From: Candidatus Obscuribacterales bacterium
GTDB lineage: Bacteria; Cyanobacteriota; Vampirovibrionia; Obscuribacterales; Obscuribacteraceae
NCBI GenBank assembly: GCA_021732565.1
Contig: JAKFUT010000131.1
Location: 1-55,244 of the forward strand
DNA length: 55,244 nucleotides
Direction: 5' to 3'
This document shows, piece after piece, positions 26,309 to 35,364 of this stretch. The position numbers were made by a program, and so were the translations under genes. Position 1 is the stretch's first letter, and every line of letters begins with the position of its first letter. The notes below the pieces were generated by a model, which did no database searches, was not told the DNA's origin, and saw only the letters and a program-made list of their open reading frames with translations.

Positions 26309-27400
26309 TTACTGTAAGGATTTTGAATAAAGAATTCGATCGAGAAAGATCATCATGCGGTCCAGCACAAGCACCCTGGAAGCCCCGCCGACGAAGTGAT
26401 CCGCCCCCTCAATCCGAACTAGCTCGCAAGGTATGTGCTCCTGCCCCAAAGCCCGAGCCAGATCAATTGACTGCTGAATTGGAACGTTCTGATCAGCGGT
26501 TCCATGGGCGAAAAACGTTGGAACTGCTGTTTCTGAATAGGTGATGGGCGAACAGACTTTCAGTTTTTTCTCATACGAACCTGCATCTTTTTGCAAGTAT
26601 TTCTGAAGAAATTTATTGCTTGAAAGTTTGTCAAACTCAGTCGGTCCATAGAAACTTAGCACCGCCCTCACTTTTGGTAGCCTTCCCGAATCCTTCGTCT
26701 CAATGAAAAATGGGGTCTCATTCGGGGTGTAGGCCGCCATCATCGCAGCATAGGCACCGGATGAAGTGCCAGTGACGATTAGTCGTGCCGGGTCAATCCT
26801 CCATTTGGCAGCATTTTCAACGAGAAATACCAGCGCTCTTTTTGTATCTACAACATCAGCGGGAAACTCTCCACCATGACCAAGCATGCGATAGTTGATG
26901 CTAAAGGCAACGATGCCATGGCGCGCAAAGTATCTGGCGATCATGGTTTCGGGAAGATCATTCTTGCTTCCCGTTGACCAGCTACCACCATGCACAACCA
27001 CAATTGCCGGTCGCAGGTTCCCGGGTGAACTTCGGTCAGACGGCTGTTTCTCGTTCTTGCTACTGGAATTCCCTTCAGCGGATTCCGGTAAATATAAATC
27101 TCCAGTGTGAAATTCGGTTGGAACATTGGGCTCACTGCCGGAAAAGTACACCATGTTGCTGAGCAACTGTATGCCTGGCTCCGGAGTAAGCGTAGAGAAC
27201 CATTCTTGAATCGTGGCGCGGAAATCCGGAGATCCCGCAAGACATACAACTATGGCGCCGACAAGATAAACAACGGCACTTATGCTGGCAATTTTGCGCC
27301 ACCGTTGAAATGCGCCTGAGTTCGTCTTCTCATTTGAGGGCTTTTGCATAGACGTGATTATTTCAGCAATCGACGGAGTTTGGCAACCACAACCTTCCAT
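26309..27400 (-). CDS. Membrane-anchored or exported alpha/beta hydrolase (esterase-like)
   Basis: About 363 residues (an ATG at 27349 would drop 17). A hydrophobic segment near 37-57 (IASISAVVYLVGAIVVCLAG) anchors it, placing the enzyme outside the cytoplasm. The catalytic domain has the oxyanion motif VVVHGGSWSTGSKN near 134-147, AFSINYRMLGHGGEFPADVVD near 165-185 and the nucleophile elbow VTGTSSGAYAA with Ser213. The acid Asp is in FAHGTADQNVP and the His in EGADHFVGG. This matches the carboxylesterase/lipase subgroup with H-G-G (BD-FAE/hormone-sensitive-lipase-like). A low-complexity Ser/Lys/Glu linker lies near 107-125. The natural ester is unknown; deacylation of a surface glycan is conceivable given the MBOAT genes. 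Confidence 0.85.
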   Translation of the reverse strand: MEGCGCQTPSIAEIITSMQKPSNEKTNSGAFQRWRKIASISAVVYLVGAIVVCLAGSPDFRATIQEWFSTLTPEPGIQLLSNMVYFSGSEPNVPTEFHTGDLYLPESAEGNSSSKNEKQPSDRSSPGNLRPAIVVVHGGSWSTGSKNDLPETMIARYFARHGIVAFSINYRMLGHGGEFPADVVDTKRALVFLVENAAKWRIDPARLIVTGTSSGAYAAMMAAYTPNETPFFIETKDSGRLPKVRAVLSFYGPTEFDKLSSNKFLQKYLQKDAGSYEKKLKVCSPITYSETAVPTFFAHGTADQNVPIQQSIDLARALGQEHIPCELVRIEGADHFVGGASRVLVLDRMMIFLDRILYSKSLQ

Positions 27401-27606
27401 GTCGAAGGCTCAGCAGTTCTGCTCTTCCGGCCACGGGCACTAAAAATCACAGAAACGAGCTGAAAACTGAGACGATCAGGCTGCCGAATCGCAAACAATA
27501 ACGCAATACGGACTTTCCAATACCCGGGATCTGTAATTTTGTGCTCTCCCGGTGCTCGGTCTGTGGCACAATGTACACCTTCTGACTATGCGACGGAGGA
27601 GCAACG

Positions 27607-28443
27607 GTGTTTGCCAGGCGACAAATCAAGGTAACGCTGATCGACGCGGAAACAGGGGAACCAATGGGCGAGACATCTAGCGCTCCATCGGATTTACCGG
27701 AGACGTTCGACGGATATACCACCGTAAAGGTCGGCACAGACACGTGGGAAGTGCTTGAAGCAGAGCCGGCCGATCGCCGCGAATATCTGAAGACAGGCAC
27801 ATTGCGGCTGCAAATTCGAAAGGTTGAAATCACCACCATAAAGGTCGACGAGCTGATCTACAACTTGCCCACCATTAGTGGCTCTGTGCCTGACATAGAT
27901 GAGGGAACCAGCAAACTCGGAAAGCAAATTCTCGAAATCCTGGAAGATGACTGGAGGCAGATTGAACTGGTCTCTTCCACTCAGATGACAAACATTGACG
28001 CCTGTCTTCGCAGTATCGACGGAATAGTAACCGCTTCTTCTACTGCGTCGGGATTTTTTCGACACCTGCACGTGCGAAAGGAAGTTCCGCGGCCCCTGTC
28101 TGCAGGAGAACTTTCTCTAAGCGATTTACTTTCGCAGCTAGAAGACAGTGTTTCCTTCGACGGGTTGGGCTTTCGAAATGTCACCGGTCTTCTATGTGGC
28201 GCATTTGCCCTGCGAACGCGAGAAGGGCTGTACATCTACGGGATTCATAGCGACGATGACGTCTTAGCTCTAGGTCTTTTACGCGGTAGGACAGCCACTA
28301 TTCCTCTCGATGATGCCGACGCTCTGGTGGAGCTTATGGAGAAGAATAAACTTGTGCTGGTGGACTGGTGCGCCGGCTTAATGCTCCCGGCGGAGAAGGC
28401 AGGCAGCTATATAGCTTCTCAGATTGCGTTTCAGGTCGCCTGA
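27607..28443 (+). CDS. Conserved-looking cytoplasmic protein of unknown function
   Basis: A 278-residue soluble protein starting at GTG 27607 behind GGAGG. The N-terminal part is beta-rich (VTLIDAETGEPMGETSS, TVKVGTDTWEVLEAEPADR). The middle has a charged helix (KQILEILEDDWRQIELV), and the C-terminal half reads as a mixed alpha/beta domain (LLCGAFALRTREGLYIYGIHSDDDV) ending VLVDWCAGLMLPAEKAG. No signal peptide, membrane helix or known catalytic motif. It overlaps the start of the next gene by one base, so the two are probably coupled. I do not recognise a family. Confidence 0.75.
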   Translation: MFARRQIKVTLIDAETGEPMGETSSAPSDLPETFDGYTTVKVGTDTWEVLEAEPADRREYLKTGTLRLQIRKVEITTIKVDELIYNLPTISGSVPDIDEGTSKLGKQILEILEDDWRQIELVSSTQMTNIDACLRSIDGIVTASSTASGFFRHLHVRKEVPRPLSAGELSLSDLLSQLEDSVSFDGLGFRNVTGLLCGAFALRTREGLYIYGIHSDDDVLALGLLRGRTATIPLDDADALVELMEKNKLVLVDWCAGLMLPAEKAGSYIASQIAFQVA

Positions 28444-28877
28444 TGTCGGCAGTCAAGCGCACCATCGCCGTCGTCTGCATCGTGGTCTGTTCAGCAATTT
28501 TGACGTTGAGCCTGGCTGACCGTCAACGCTCTCACCAACACTTTGCCCCGAGAAAAATTTCGGGATACAAAAGCTTCGCTGCACAATGGAGCAGCAACCC
28601 GACGGAAGACACCGCCGCAGAATTTATGGAGCAACACGTCTTTGCTAATTTGACCCGCGAACAGTTTGAGAGCATTGTTGGTCCTGCAGCATCAGCCATC
28701 GATCCACGACGACGGAAGAACGGAGCAGTGGAGCAGACGTGCTGGTACTTAATGGCGCAGTCGTCAATGCTGGTGGTCACGTTTCTAGACGGCAAAACGA
28801 ATGATGTCCGAATCGTTCGGCCCGGTTGGAGGAAAAATTCGCCCGGGCACAAGAACGTGAAAGCCTACTCGGGTTAG
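28443..28877 (+). CDS. Small exported or anchored protein of unknown function
   Basis: About 144 residues from ATG 28443, whose A is the last base of the preceding gene's TGA stop. An N-terminal hydrophobic segment (TIAVVCIVVCSAILTLSLA) acts as signal or anchor. The rest includes FANLTREQFESIVGPAAS and TCWYLMAQSSMLVVTFLDGK. This order of helix followed by a short strand pair is reminiscent of the small BamE/SmpA fold, but the similarity is weak and from memory. It converges on the YfhO-like gene with a 5-bp gap between the stops. Confidence 0.65.
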   Translation: MSAVKRTIAVVCIVVCSAILTLSLADRQRSHQHFAPRKISGYKSFAAQWSSNPTEDTAAEFMEQHVFANLTREQFESIVGPAASAIDPRRRKNGAVEQTCWYLMAQSSMLVVTFLDGKTNDVRIVRPGWRKNSPGHKNVKAYSG

Positions 28878-28882
28878 AGCGA

Positions 28883-31800
28883 TCAGTTCCGCCGCGATTT
28901 GCTGTGCAAGAATTCTCGAATTGCCAGGAACGCCAAAATCAAAAGGGTCAGCACCGAAATTGCAGCACCGCCAAACACAGTCAATGGCGCATAGCGAAAC
29001 TCAATAGTGTATTTGCCCGCCGGAACACAGACCGCCCGAAATAGATAATTTGCCCGAAGAACTGGAAGCTCTCGACTTATTCCATCTTGAACAAGACGGG
29101 CTTGCCAGCCCGGATAGAACGTATCCGTCAGAACAAGAAACCCGGGCCGACTTTGTTGGCACTTTATGAGAACAGTGTTTGAATCCGGTCTGCTTATTGA
29201 GCATTTCGCCCCGACAGAGTTCACTGCGACTTGACCTTTTGAGTCAGCCCCGGGTTGGCGTTCAATCACGGAGGTAGCGGGGTTTACTTCAAGCACGGCG
29301 CAATGCTCGTGATCAAAGCCGGGTGACTCGAGCAACTTCAGTGCCTGCTGACCATCGTGCACATATCGTGCAGAGTGCACTATATATGCCGCGGGAAGAG
29401 CTCTGACATTCTCGTACACACGAATTCGTCCCTCATTCTCACTAACCAGTCGAAAATGCCGCGACCGTAACTCCCCTCTGGTTACCTCCAGCTTGCAGCT
29501 TGTGGACAACTTTGCCCCGGAGGGGATGAAACTAGCAATTGGAACTAACGAAAGTTTGTCCGGTGACTTGTACGGCGGCACCGGGCAGTTGACATAACTC
29601 TTGGTTCGCCAATCGAACATTTGAACAGCGAGCGTAACTACAGAATCTTGCTGTAGCTTACACGGTATGGCCACAGCAACATCTTTGGTATAAGACTGAA
29701 CACCACTGCTGGTCTTGGCGGCAAACATGTACTCCAAACGTTCAAGATCACCAAACCAAATCACTTGGTTTTTGTCATCAAGCAAAACCGCTTGCCATGC
29801 CAGTTCACCGGCCCGAGAAGACGGTGCCGAAAATCGCAGGCGGCCGATTACTTCAGAGTTCTCAACAAAAAGCCTCAGGGCTCCCGCCTCAAGAACAACT
29901 CCCTCGGCCTTAACAGCAGCAGCATTGGTCGCCGACACCAAAGTCCACGACGGACGCTCAGTCACGGCAATTTCACGAGGCTCACCCGACATCTCTTCCG
30001 TTGCCAGTACTGGTAGCGGCGAGACGGCATACTTCACTGATGCCATATCGATGAACTTACTCAAGCGCCCGTCAAAGAATTCATTGACTCCTTCGTGGGT
30101 GACGCCCGCCTTCTTCATGAAGGTTTGAAACCTGGTTGGATGATAGACGTTAACCGGCACGATATTAGCTATCGAATACGCCAGGTTGGTATCGGGGCAA
30201 AGTACATGCCGCCCCATGGACACCATTCGCTCGTGAGAACTTTGGAGGAAGGGTATCGGCGCCATAGTGTCGTATCTGATGACGGGGCGAGGCGGGCTGG
30301 CCAACTTGACACTGCTTCCCAAGCTAACGGCTGTGCAAACCGAAACGAGGGCGGTAATAAAGATCGTCCGCAACCGTGCAGGCATCCATAAGCCCGCTAC
30401 GCCCGACGAAAGAATCGCCAGCAGAATCAGATCTCGCACCCATGCTTTGTTCTGCACTACTAAGTGATCGAAGGCTTCGTCCATCGGTCTAGATTGAAGA
30501 AGCGCCGGACAAAACTTGCACAACACCAGCGCGACGGCAATTGAGCTTATGGCAATCACAATCGCTCGAGCATCGGCAGATCGGTGAAACCGGGCCGCCT
30601 GCCAAACGGCTCCAACTGCAGATACGGATTTCAATTTGACGCTCGAGGTCGATCTGCGTGTCGCGTTGAGCGGTGGCACTGTCGAAATGTCACCAGCGGC
30701 GGTGCCCGGCAATAATGTGCCGGACTCCGTTTCCATTGAATCGAACGATTGTCCGGTTTCCTTTAACCCGCGCAGTTCCAAAGCCGGTCCTGGCTGATCA
30801 GACACTTGCGCGCTGAGGTCTGCTGAAACCGGGTTTTCCTCGCGCCGGTAAATGAACCGTTCAAGCCCAAAAGCGGCCAGCACCGAACACAAGATGAGCA
30901 CCGAAGGCCAACTGTACTTAGGAACGAACCAGGACAATGCCTTCCATGTCAACAATCCCTCCAGCGGGCCGATGCGACACATCAAGGCAAGGGCTATGGC
31001 CAGAGCGAGAAACAATCCGACTATCACGGGGCGTTTCATTGCAGTGAACAGAGCAAGGACCATCATCACCGGCACAGCAATCCCAATATAGGGACTACAA
31101 CTGCCGTAAGCCGGATGAATCAAATTCACAAGAACCGTATTCAGTGGCACCCCGAAACTCCAGCCTTCTAAGCCGAGCTTGTAACATTCTGAGTTGAGTA
31201 GCAATTCCACGAAGGGCAGCAGAACGAAGGCAGTCAGACCGAGGCTGCTCCCTCCCACCATGGCTATATCGCCGCATGCTTTCAACAGCCGGTTTGCCAT
31301 AAGCCGATACTTGCTTGGCGGTAGGCTCCTGTTACGCGCCAGGATCTCGTCATTTTGCGTTGTGAGATCGTTCTCTGGTAGCGTGCTCTTGTTTAGACGG
31401 TTGTTGTGCAGAGTAATAGCGAAGCACAACCGCAATATGCACGCAACTGAAATACCGAAAAACACCGGCTCTGGATGTCCTGATACAACCATAACTGCGC
31501 AAGCAAGCGACGCTACAATGCGCCAGATGAACTTATCCGAAAGAGCCATAGTCGTAAATGATGCCATGACCCACGGTGTCAGCGAAGAGCATCCGCCGAT
31601 CAGCTCAGACTGAAAAATCAGGTATGGGCAGAAAGACAAGACCAATCCCGCACACATTGCTGAAAGCCTGGAGAGTCCTAGAACTCGTGCCAAAACGAAT
31701 GTACCGGTGCCAAACACGACAAGGTTCAATACTAAAAGAAGATTCCATGCTCGAATAGGCTCGATTGCCAGCAGCAATATACGTGCAGGCCAGAGAACCG

Positions 31801-32212
31801 CAGTTTCAATATCTGCCAGATGGGGCGCGCCGCAACCTGTTAAGGGATTCCAAAGCGGAATATGCCCGCACAATAACGATTGCACCGTATAAACATGATT
31901 GGGTAAGAAGTACTGGTAAACGGACGCATCGTAGCCTTCTCGCGCACCGGAGTAATATTGCGCGAACAAAGAGTCGCGTTGTCCCAATTGATAGAGTCGC
32001 GAAATCGGCACCGCGGAAAAGACCGTTTTACCAAAGGCGCACAATACACCGGCGGTTATCAGCACAACGAAAAAAGCTTCGTTCAGGAGCCTTTGCCAGG
32101 TTACTTTACTGCGCACCGGGCTGCACGCAACTGATTGCGGCTGAGCGGTTTCGCTGGCACTTCTTTGTGAAGTCAATATAGCCATCGGCGGTGTCCGTAT
32201 AAGCTGGTGCAC
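28883..32212 (-). CDS. YfhO-like large membrane protein (glycosyltransferase-related)
   Basis: A 1109-residue polytopic protein matching the bacterial YfhO family, GT-C related proteins implicated in glycosylating cell-wall polymers. Hallmarks are the first-loop motif LCGHIPLWNPLTGCGAPHLAD and a long series of helices to about residue 620. A soluble C-terminal domain closes with PGFLVLTDTFYPGWQARL … LRANYLFRAVCVPAGKYTIEFRYAP and a final helix (AISVLTLLILAFLAI). Two cytoplasmic linkers of low complexity lie near 270-300 and 465-540. Start is a GTG at 32212; ATG 32185 is an alternative. It is divergent from the MBOAT/SGNH module. Donor and acceptor sugars are not known. Confidence 0.88.
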   Translation of the reverse strand: MHQLIRTPPMAILTSQRSASETAQPQSVACSPVRSKVTWQRLLNEAFFVVLITAGVLCAFGKTVFSAVPISRLYQLGQRDSLFAQYYSGAREGYDASVYQYFLPNHVYTVQSLLCGHIPLWNPLTGCGAPHLADIETAVLWPARILLLAIEPIRAWNLLLVLNLVVFGTGTFVLARVLGLSRLSAMCAGLVLSFCPYLIFQSELIGGCSSLTPWVMASFTTMALSDKFIWRIVASLACAVMVVSGHPEPVFFGISVACILRLCFAITLHNNRLNKSTLPENDLTTQNDEILARNRSLPPSKYRLMANRLLKACGDIAMVGGSSLGLTAFVLLPFVELLLNSECYKLGLEGWSFGVPLNTVLVNLIHPAYGSCSPYIGIAVPVMMVLALFTAMKRPVIVGLFLALAIALALMCRIGPLEGLLTWKALSWFVPKYSWPSVLILCSVLAAFGLERFIYRREENPVSADLSAQVSDQPGPALELRGLKETGQSFDSMETESGTLLPGTAAGDISTVPPLNATRRSTSSVKLKSVSAVGAVWQAARFHRSADARAIVIAISSIAVALVLCKFCPALLQSRPMDEAFDHLVVQNKAWVRDLILLAILSSGVAGLWMPARLRTIFITALVSVCTAVSLGSSVKLASPPRPVIRYDTMAPIPFLQSSHERMVSMGRHVLCPDTNLAYSIANIVPVNVYHPTRFQTFMKKAGVTHEGVNEFFDGRLSKFIDMASVKYAVSPLPVLATEEMSGEPREIAVTERPSWTLVSATNAAAVKAEGVVLEAGALRLFVENSEVIGRLRFSAPSSRAGELAWQAVLLDDKNQVIWFGDLERLEYMFAAKTSSGVQSYTKDVAVAIPCKLQQDSVVTLAVQMFDWRTKSYVNCPVPPYKSPDKLSLVPIASFIPSGAKLSTSCKLEVTRGELRSRHFRLVSENEGRIRVYENVRALPAAYIVHSARYVHDGQQALKLLESPGFDHEHCAVLEVNPATSVIERQPGADSKGQVAVNSVGAKCSISRPDSNTVLIKCQQSRPGFLVLTDTFYPGWQARLVQDGISRELPVLRANYLFRAVCVPAGKYTIEFRYAPLTVFGGAAISVLTLLILAFLAIREFLHSKSRRN

Positions 32213-32423
32213 CCAGACCAGCTTGTCAGCCTAGCACGGTCCTGCGAAAGGGTTGTGAAGGAGCTGTCAGACAGCAAAATAAAAAGGTATTTACCACAAC
32301 GTAAAACCTACAAAATGAATGACCAGAAGGCAAGTGGTACCATCAACAGATGTTGCTCTGTCAAGTGTCCACACTCTCACAGATCGCGCCATTGTGGGCA
32401 AATGGACAAAGGAATCAATCGCG

Positions 32424-33893
32424 GTGATTTTCAGCAGTTTTCAATATCTGATCTTCTTGCCAATAGTGGTTTTTCTCTATTGGCGAACGCGGGGGTTCGC
32501 TCGCCTGGCGCTGGTGGTAGCCGCAAGCTACTATTTTTATATGAACTGGTTGCCGGTTTACGGCGTGTTGCTCTTGGTAATGACAACGCTCAACTGGTTC
32601 ATGGGGATTACACTTGAGAAGCGCTTGTCATCTTCTCCTCTTTTCTCAAAATTGCTGCTGGGAGCAGGCGTAGTCCTGAACCTCGGCTGTCTCTGTTACT
32701 ACAAGTACACAAACTTTTTCCTTGCCAATGCCGTCGGTGTGCTCAAGGTGTTCGGTAGTGCTCTCCAGTGGCATAACACTGATGCCATGAAGGCTCCGGT
32801 GCTTGAGATTATCTTGCCGCTTGGAATCTCATTCTTTGTATTTGAATTCATTCATTATCTGGTTGATATTTACCGAGGAAGTAAAGCGGTACGTTCATGG
32901 ATGGAATTTGCAGCGTTCACGGCCTTCTTCCCGTCGCAAATCGCCGGACCGATAAAACGCTATCAGGAATTTGTTGAAAATCTTCGCAAACCATTGCCCT
33001 GGTCCGCAGACCTGTTTAACGAGGCAATGACACTGATTGTGCAGGGCATGTTCAAAAAAGTGGCCATCGCAGATCCTCTGGGCTGGGTGATCACCAATAG
33101 CTACTCCAGTCTGGTACCAATTTCCTCCGGCGATGCATGGCTTGCATTCTTTGGCTTTTCCATACAGATTTTCTGCGATTTTTCCGGTTACACCGATATC
33201 GGAAGAGGCTCGGCGCTACTACTGGGAATCCGCTTGCCACCAAACTTCGCCCTTCCCTATACTGCCGAAGACATCGGTGTCTTCTGGCGTAGATGGCACA
33301 TGTCACTCTCTACCTGGATTCGCGATTATGTTTACATTTCCATGGGCGGTTCTCGCGCAACGCGCCTTGGAAACGTTCGCAATTTATTCCTGACCATGGC
33401 AATTTGCGGTTTATGGCACGGCGCGGCATGGCAATTTGTCGCATGGGGCTGCATGCATGGAATCGGATTGATCATCAATAGAGAGTGGCGAGAGATTGTT
33501 GAGAAGACGTCATTTCTTCGCTCCATCGCAACGGCATGGCCGGTGCGGTTATTTAATATCGCTTTGACTTTTATGTTTGTTGCAGCCGCCTTCGTAATGT
33601 TTCGCGCACCAGATTTGAATACAACCTGGAACATCTTCAGCAGCTTGCCGAACTTTTCGCTGGAGAACAGAACAATCGAATACCTCGACAAATCAGGCGT
33701 GATCATATTTGCGGCCATTTACCTCGGTTACTGGATACTTACAGACACTACAAAAAGAGTTCGCGGCATCGACAAGTCGGACACAATGATGTATCCGCTT
33801 CCACTAAGGCTGGCATCCTGGACGGCAGCCGTTCTAATAATGATTGCCGCCAAGCCTACTCAGGCAACACCTTTTATTTACTTCCAGTTCTAA
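32424..33893 (+). CDS. MBOAT family O-acyltransferase (AlgI-like), second copy
   Basis: About 489 residues. The start is the GTG at 32424, which aligns exactly with the start of the other MBOAT (VIFSSFQYLIFLPIVV against MLFTSLQYILFLPLVV) and has AAGGA upstream; open frame continues to 32319 but is not family-like. Motifs include FFPSQIAGPIKRYQEF near 168-183, DFSGYTDIGRGSALL near 252-266, FWRRWHMSLSTWIRDY with His292, and GLWHGAAWQF with the catalytic-type His332. It ends PFIYFQF. It is the first gene of a three-gene run with two SGNH-like proteins, the usual arrangement of an AlgI/AlgJ- or PatA/PatB-like export-and-acylate system for surface polysaccharide. Confidence 0.93.
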   Translation: MIFSSFQYLIFLPIVVFLYWRTRGFARLALVVAASYYFYMNWLPVYGVLLLVMTTLNWFMGITLEKRLSSSPLFSKLLLGAGVVLNLGCLCYYKYTNFFLANAVGVLKVFGSALQWHNTDAMKAPVLEIILPLGISFFVFEFIHYLVDIYRGSKAVRSWMEFAAFTAFFPSQIAGPIKRYQEFVENLRKPLPWSADLFNEAMTLIVQGMFKKVAIADPLGWVITNSYSSLVPISSGDAWLAFFGFSIQIFCDFSGYTDIGRGSALLLGIRLPPNFALPYTAEDIGVFWRRWHMSLSTWIRDYVYISMGGSRATRLGNVRNLFLTMAICGLWHGAAWQFVAWGCMHGIGLIINREWREIVEKTSFLRSIATAWPVRLFNIALTFMFVAAAFVMFRAPDLNTTWNIFSSLPNFSLENRTIEYLDKSGVIIFAAIYLGYWILTDTTKRVRGIDKSDTMMYPLPLRLASWTAAVLIMIAAKPTQATPFIYFQF

Positions 33894-33902
33894 GGCACCA
33901 AT

Positions 33903-35363
33903 ATGAGTAGCACCATAGCAGTCGAGCAAAAGTCTCCAACAACAGAAGCACCACGTGCGGTTGCTAAGAAGCGCCCCCTTGCGATTACTGTGGTGCAGAT
34001 ACTGCTGTGGCAAGTAGCGGCAGTTTTGTTTGTGGAAGCAACATTGTTTTGCGCAGGGCTGGGCGAAGAAGAGATATTCAAACTAGACCCGGTGCTCGGG
34101 TCCGCTCATTTGACCAATAAGCGCGTGACATGGCGCTCGGAAGGCTATAGCGTGTCGTGGTTCAATAATGTTGGAATGCGAGATTCGGCAATCACCATCG
34201 CCAAGCCTCCGGGAACTCTGCGTGTCGCCTTGCTTGGTGATTCGTTAACAGAGTCGCTTCAGGTGCCGATGGAAAAGACCTTCGGCAAAGTAATGGAGCG
34301 CCAACTCAGTGAAGAACTGCACAAGCCGGTGCAAGTGCTCAATTTTGGAGTGTCTGGTTATTCAACGGCACAAGAATACATCTTGCTCAAGAGCAAAGTA
34401 CTTCAGTACAAGCCGGATATCGTTCTGGTCTGCTACAACAGCAGAGACAGCTTCGAGAATTGGTCGGCGCCCGATCAGGTAATAACGAATGTGCGGCCGT
34501 ATGCGTTGCATTTGCCTGGTGGAAAACTGACGATCGATACCTCGCCAGTCAAGAATTGGATGAGAACTCCACGAGCAAAATTTTTGCAGCAGTTCGAATG
34601 GCTGCGTCAGAATAGCCGCCTCTGGGGATTGTTCGCTGCTCTGGAATTAGATTGGAGCATGCACAATGAAACCTACAAGTATGTAAATTTGCTTCTAACA
34701 CGCCCTGGTAAAGGAATTAAGGAAATCTCCAAGCGGTTGCAACTTGAAGCCGGCAAGTATTTCCCGAAGCTCGCCCCGGCATCGACACCCACAGAAGCCC
34801 CGGGTGCAAAACTCAAGACTGATTCGACTGCCTCCAACCAGGGGAAAGTACCCGGCAAGGGCACAGAAACACCAGCACGGAAGAAATCCATAGCCGCCGA
34901 AACGTCGGGGCACAAACAGGCAGGCGCCAATGCGCCGGGCGACAATAAACAAGGCATTCAGGGTGTACAAGAGAAGCCACACCAGGAAGGGCGCCCCGTT
35001 TACCAGCAGTTTATTATGCGCTCGCTTGGTTCCCTTCTGGAAGAGATGAGGAAGGAAACCAAATTGGCAACCGGAGGAAAGTTTGCAGTAATCGCGATGC
35101 CGGTTCGCTCGTCACTTTGCCCCACCGAAGGAATAGACACAGCTTTTAATGACTTCACTTACAACGATGAAATCACCATGCTCAACGAGATTTGCGCAGA
35201 CAAGAAAATCTCTCTAGTAGACTTAGAGAAACCGGCTGAACAATTCCAATTTCAAACTCGCAAAGATATGTTTTACGCGGTGCACCTCACCGCCCCGGGA
35301 CACATTTATGTAGGTCAACAGTTGACCGAATTTGTTAAGTCTTATCTGGCAGGAGAGCAGTAG
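33903..35363 (+). CDS. SGNH/GDSL-like protein, probable partner of MBOAT
   Basis: A 486-residue protein with a membrane anchor near residues 28-50 (ITVVQILLWQVAAVLFVEATL) and an extracytoplasmic SGNH-hydrolase domain. Block I is LLGDSLTES with Ser114, the Gly block is NFGVSGYSTAQEY, the Asn block is CYNSRDSFEN and the final block is HLTAPGH with His461/His467. A ~70-residue low-complexity Pro/Ala/Lys/Thr insert lies near 290-365. Such proteins take acyl groups delivered by MBOAT enzymes and place them on a glycan (or remove them). It starts 10 bp after the MBOAT stop and is followed directly by a second SGNH-like gene. Confidence 0.87.
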   Translation: MSSTIAVEQKSPTTEAPRAVAKKRPLAITVVQILLWQVAAVLFVEATLFCAGLGEEEIFKLDPVLGSAHLTNKRVTWRSEGYSVSWFNNVGMRDSAITIAKPPGTLRVALLGDSLTESLQVPMEKTFGKVMERQLSEELHKPVQVLNFGVSGYSTAQEYILLKSKVLQYKPDIVLVCYNSRDSFENWSAPDQVITNVRPYALHLPGGKLTIDTSPVKNWMRTPRAKFLQQFEWLRQNSRLWGLFAALELDWSMHNETYKYVNLLLTRPGKGIKEISKRLQLEAGKYFPKLAPASTPTEAPGAKLKTDSTASNQGKVPGKGTETPARKKSIAAETSGHKQAGANAPGDNKQGIQGVQEKPHQEGRPVYQQFIMRSLGSLLEEMRKETKLATGGKFAVIAMPVRSSLCPTEGIDTAFNDFTYNDEITMLNEICADKKISLVDLEKPAEQFQFQTRKDMFYAVHLTAPGHIYVGQQLTEFVKSYLAGEQ

Positions 35364-35364
35364 G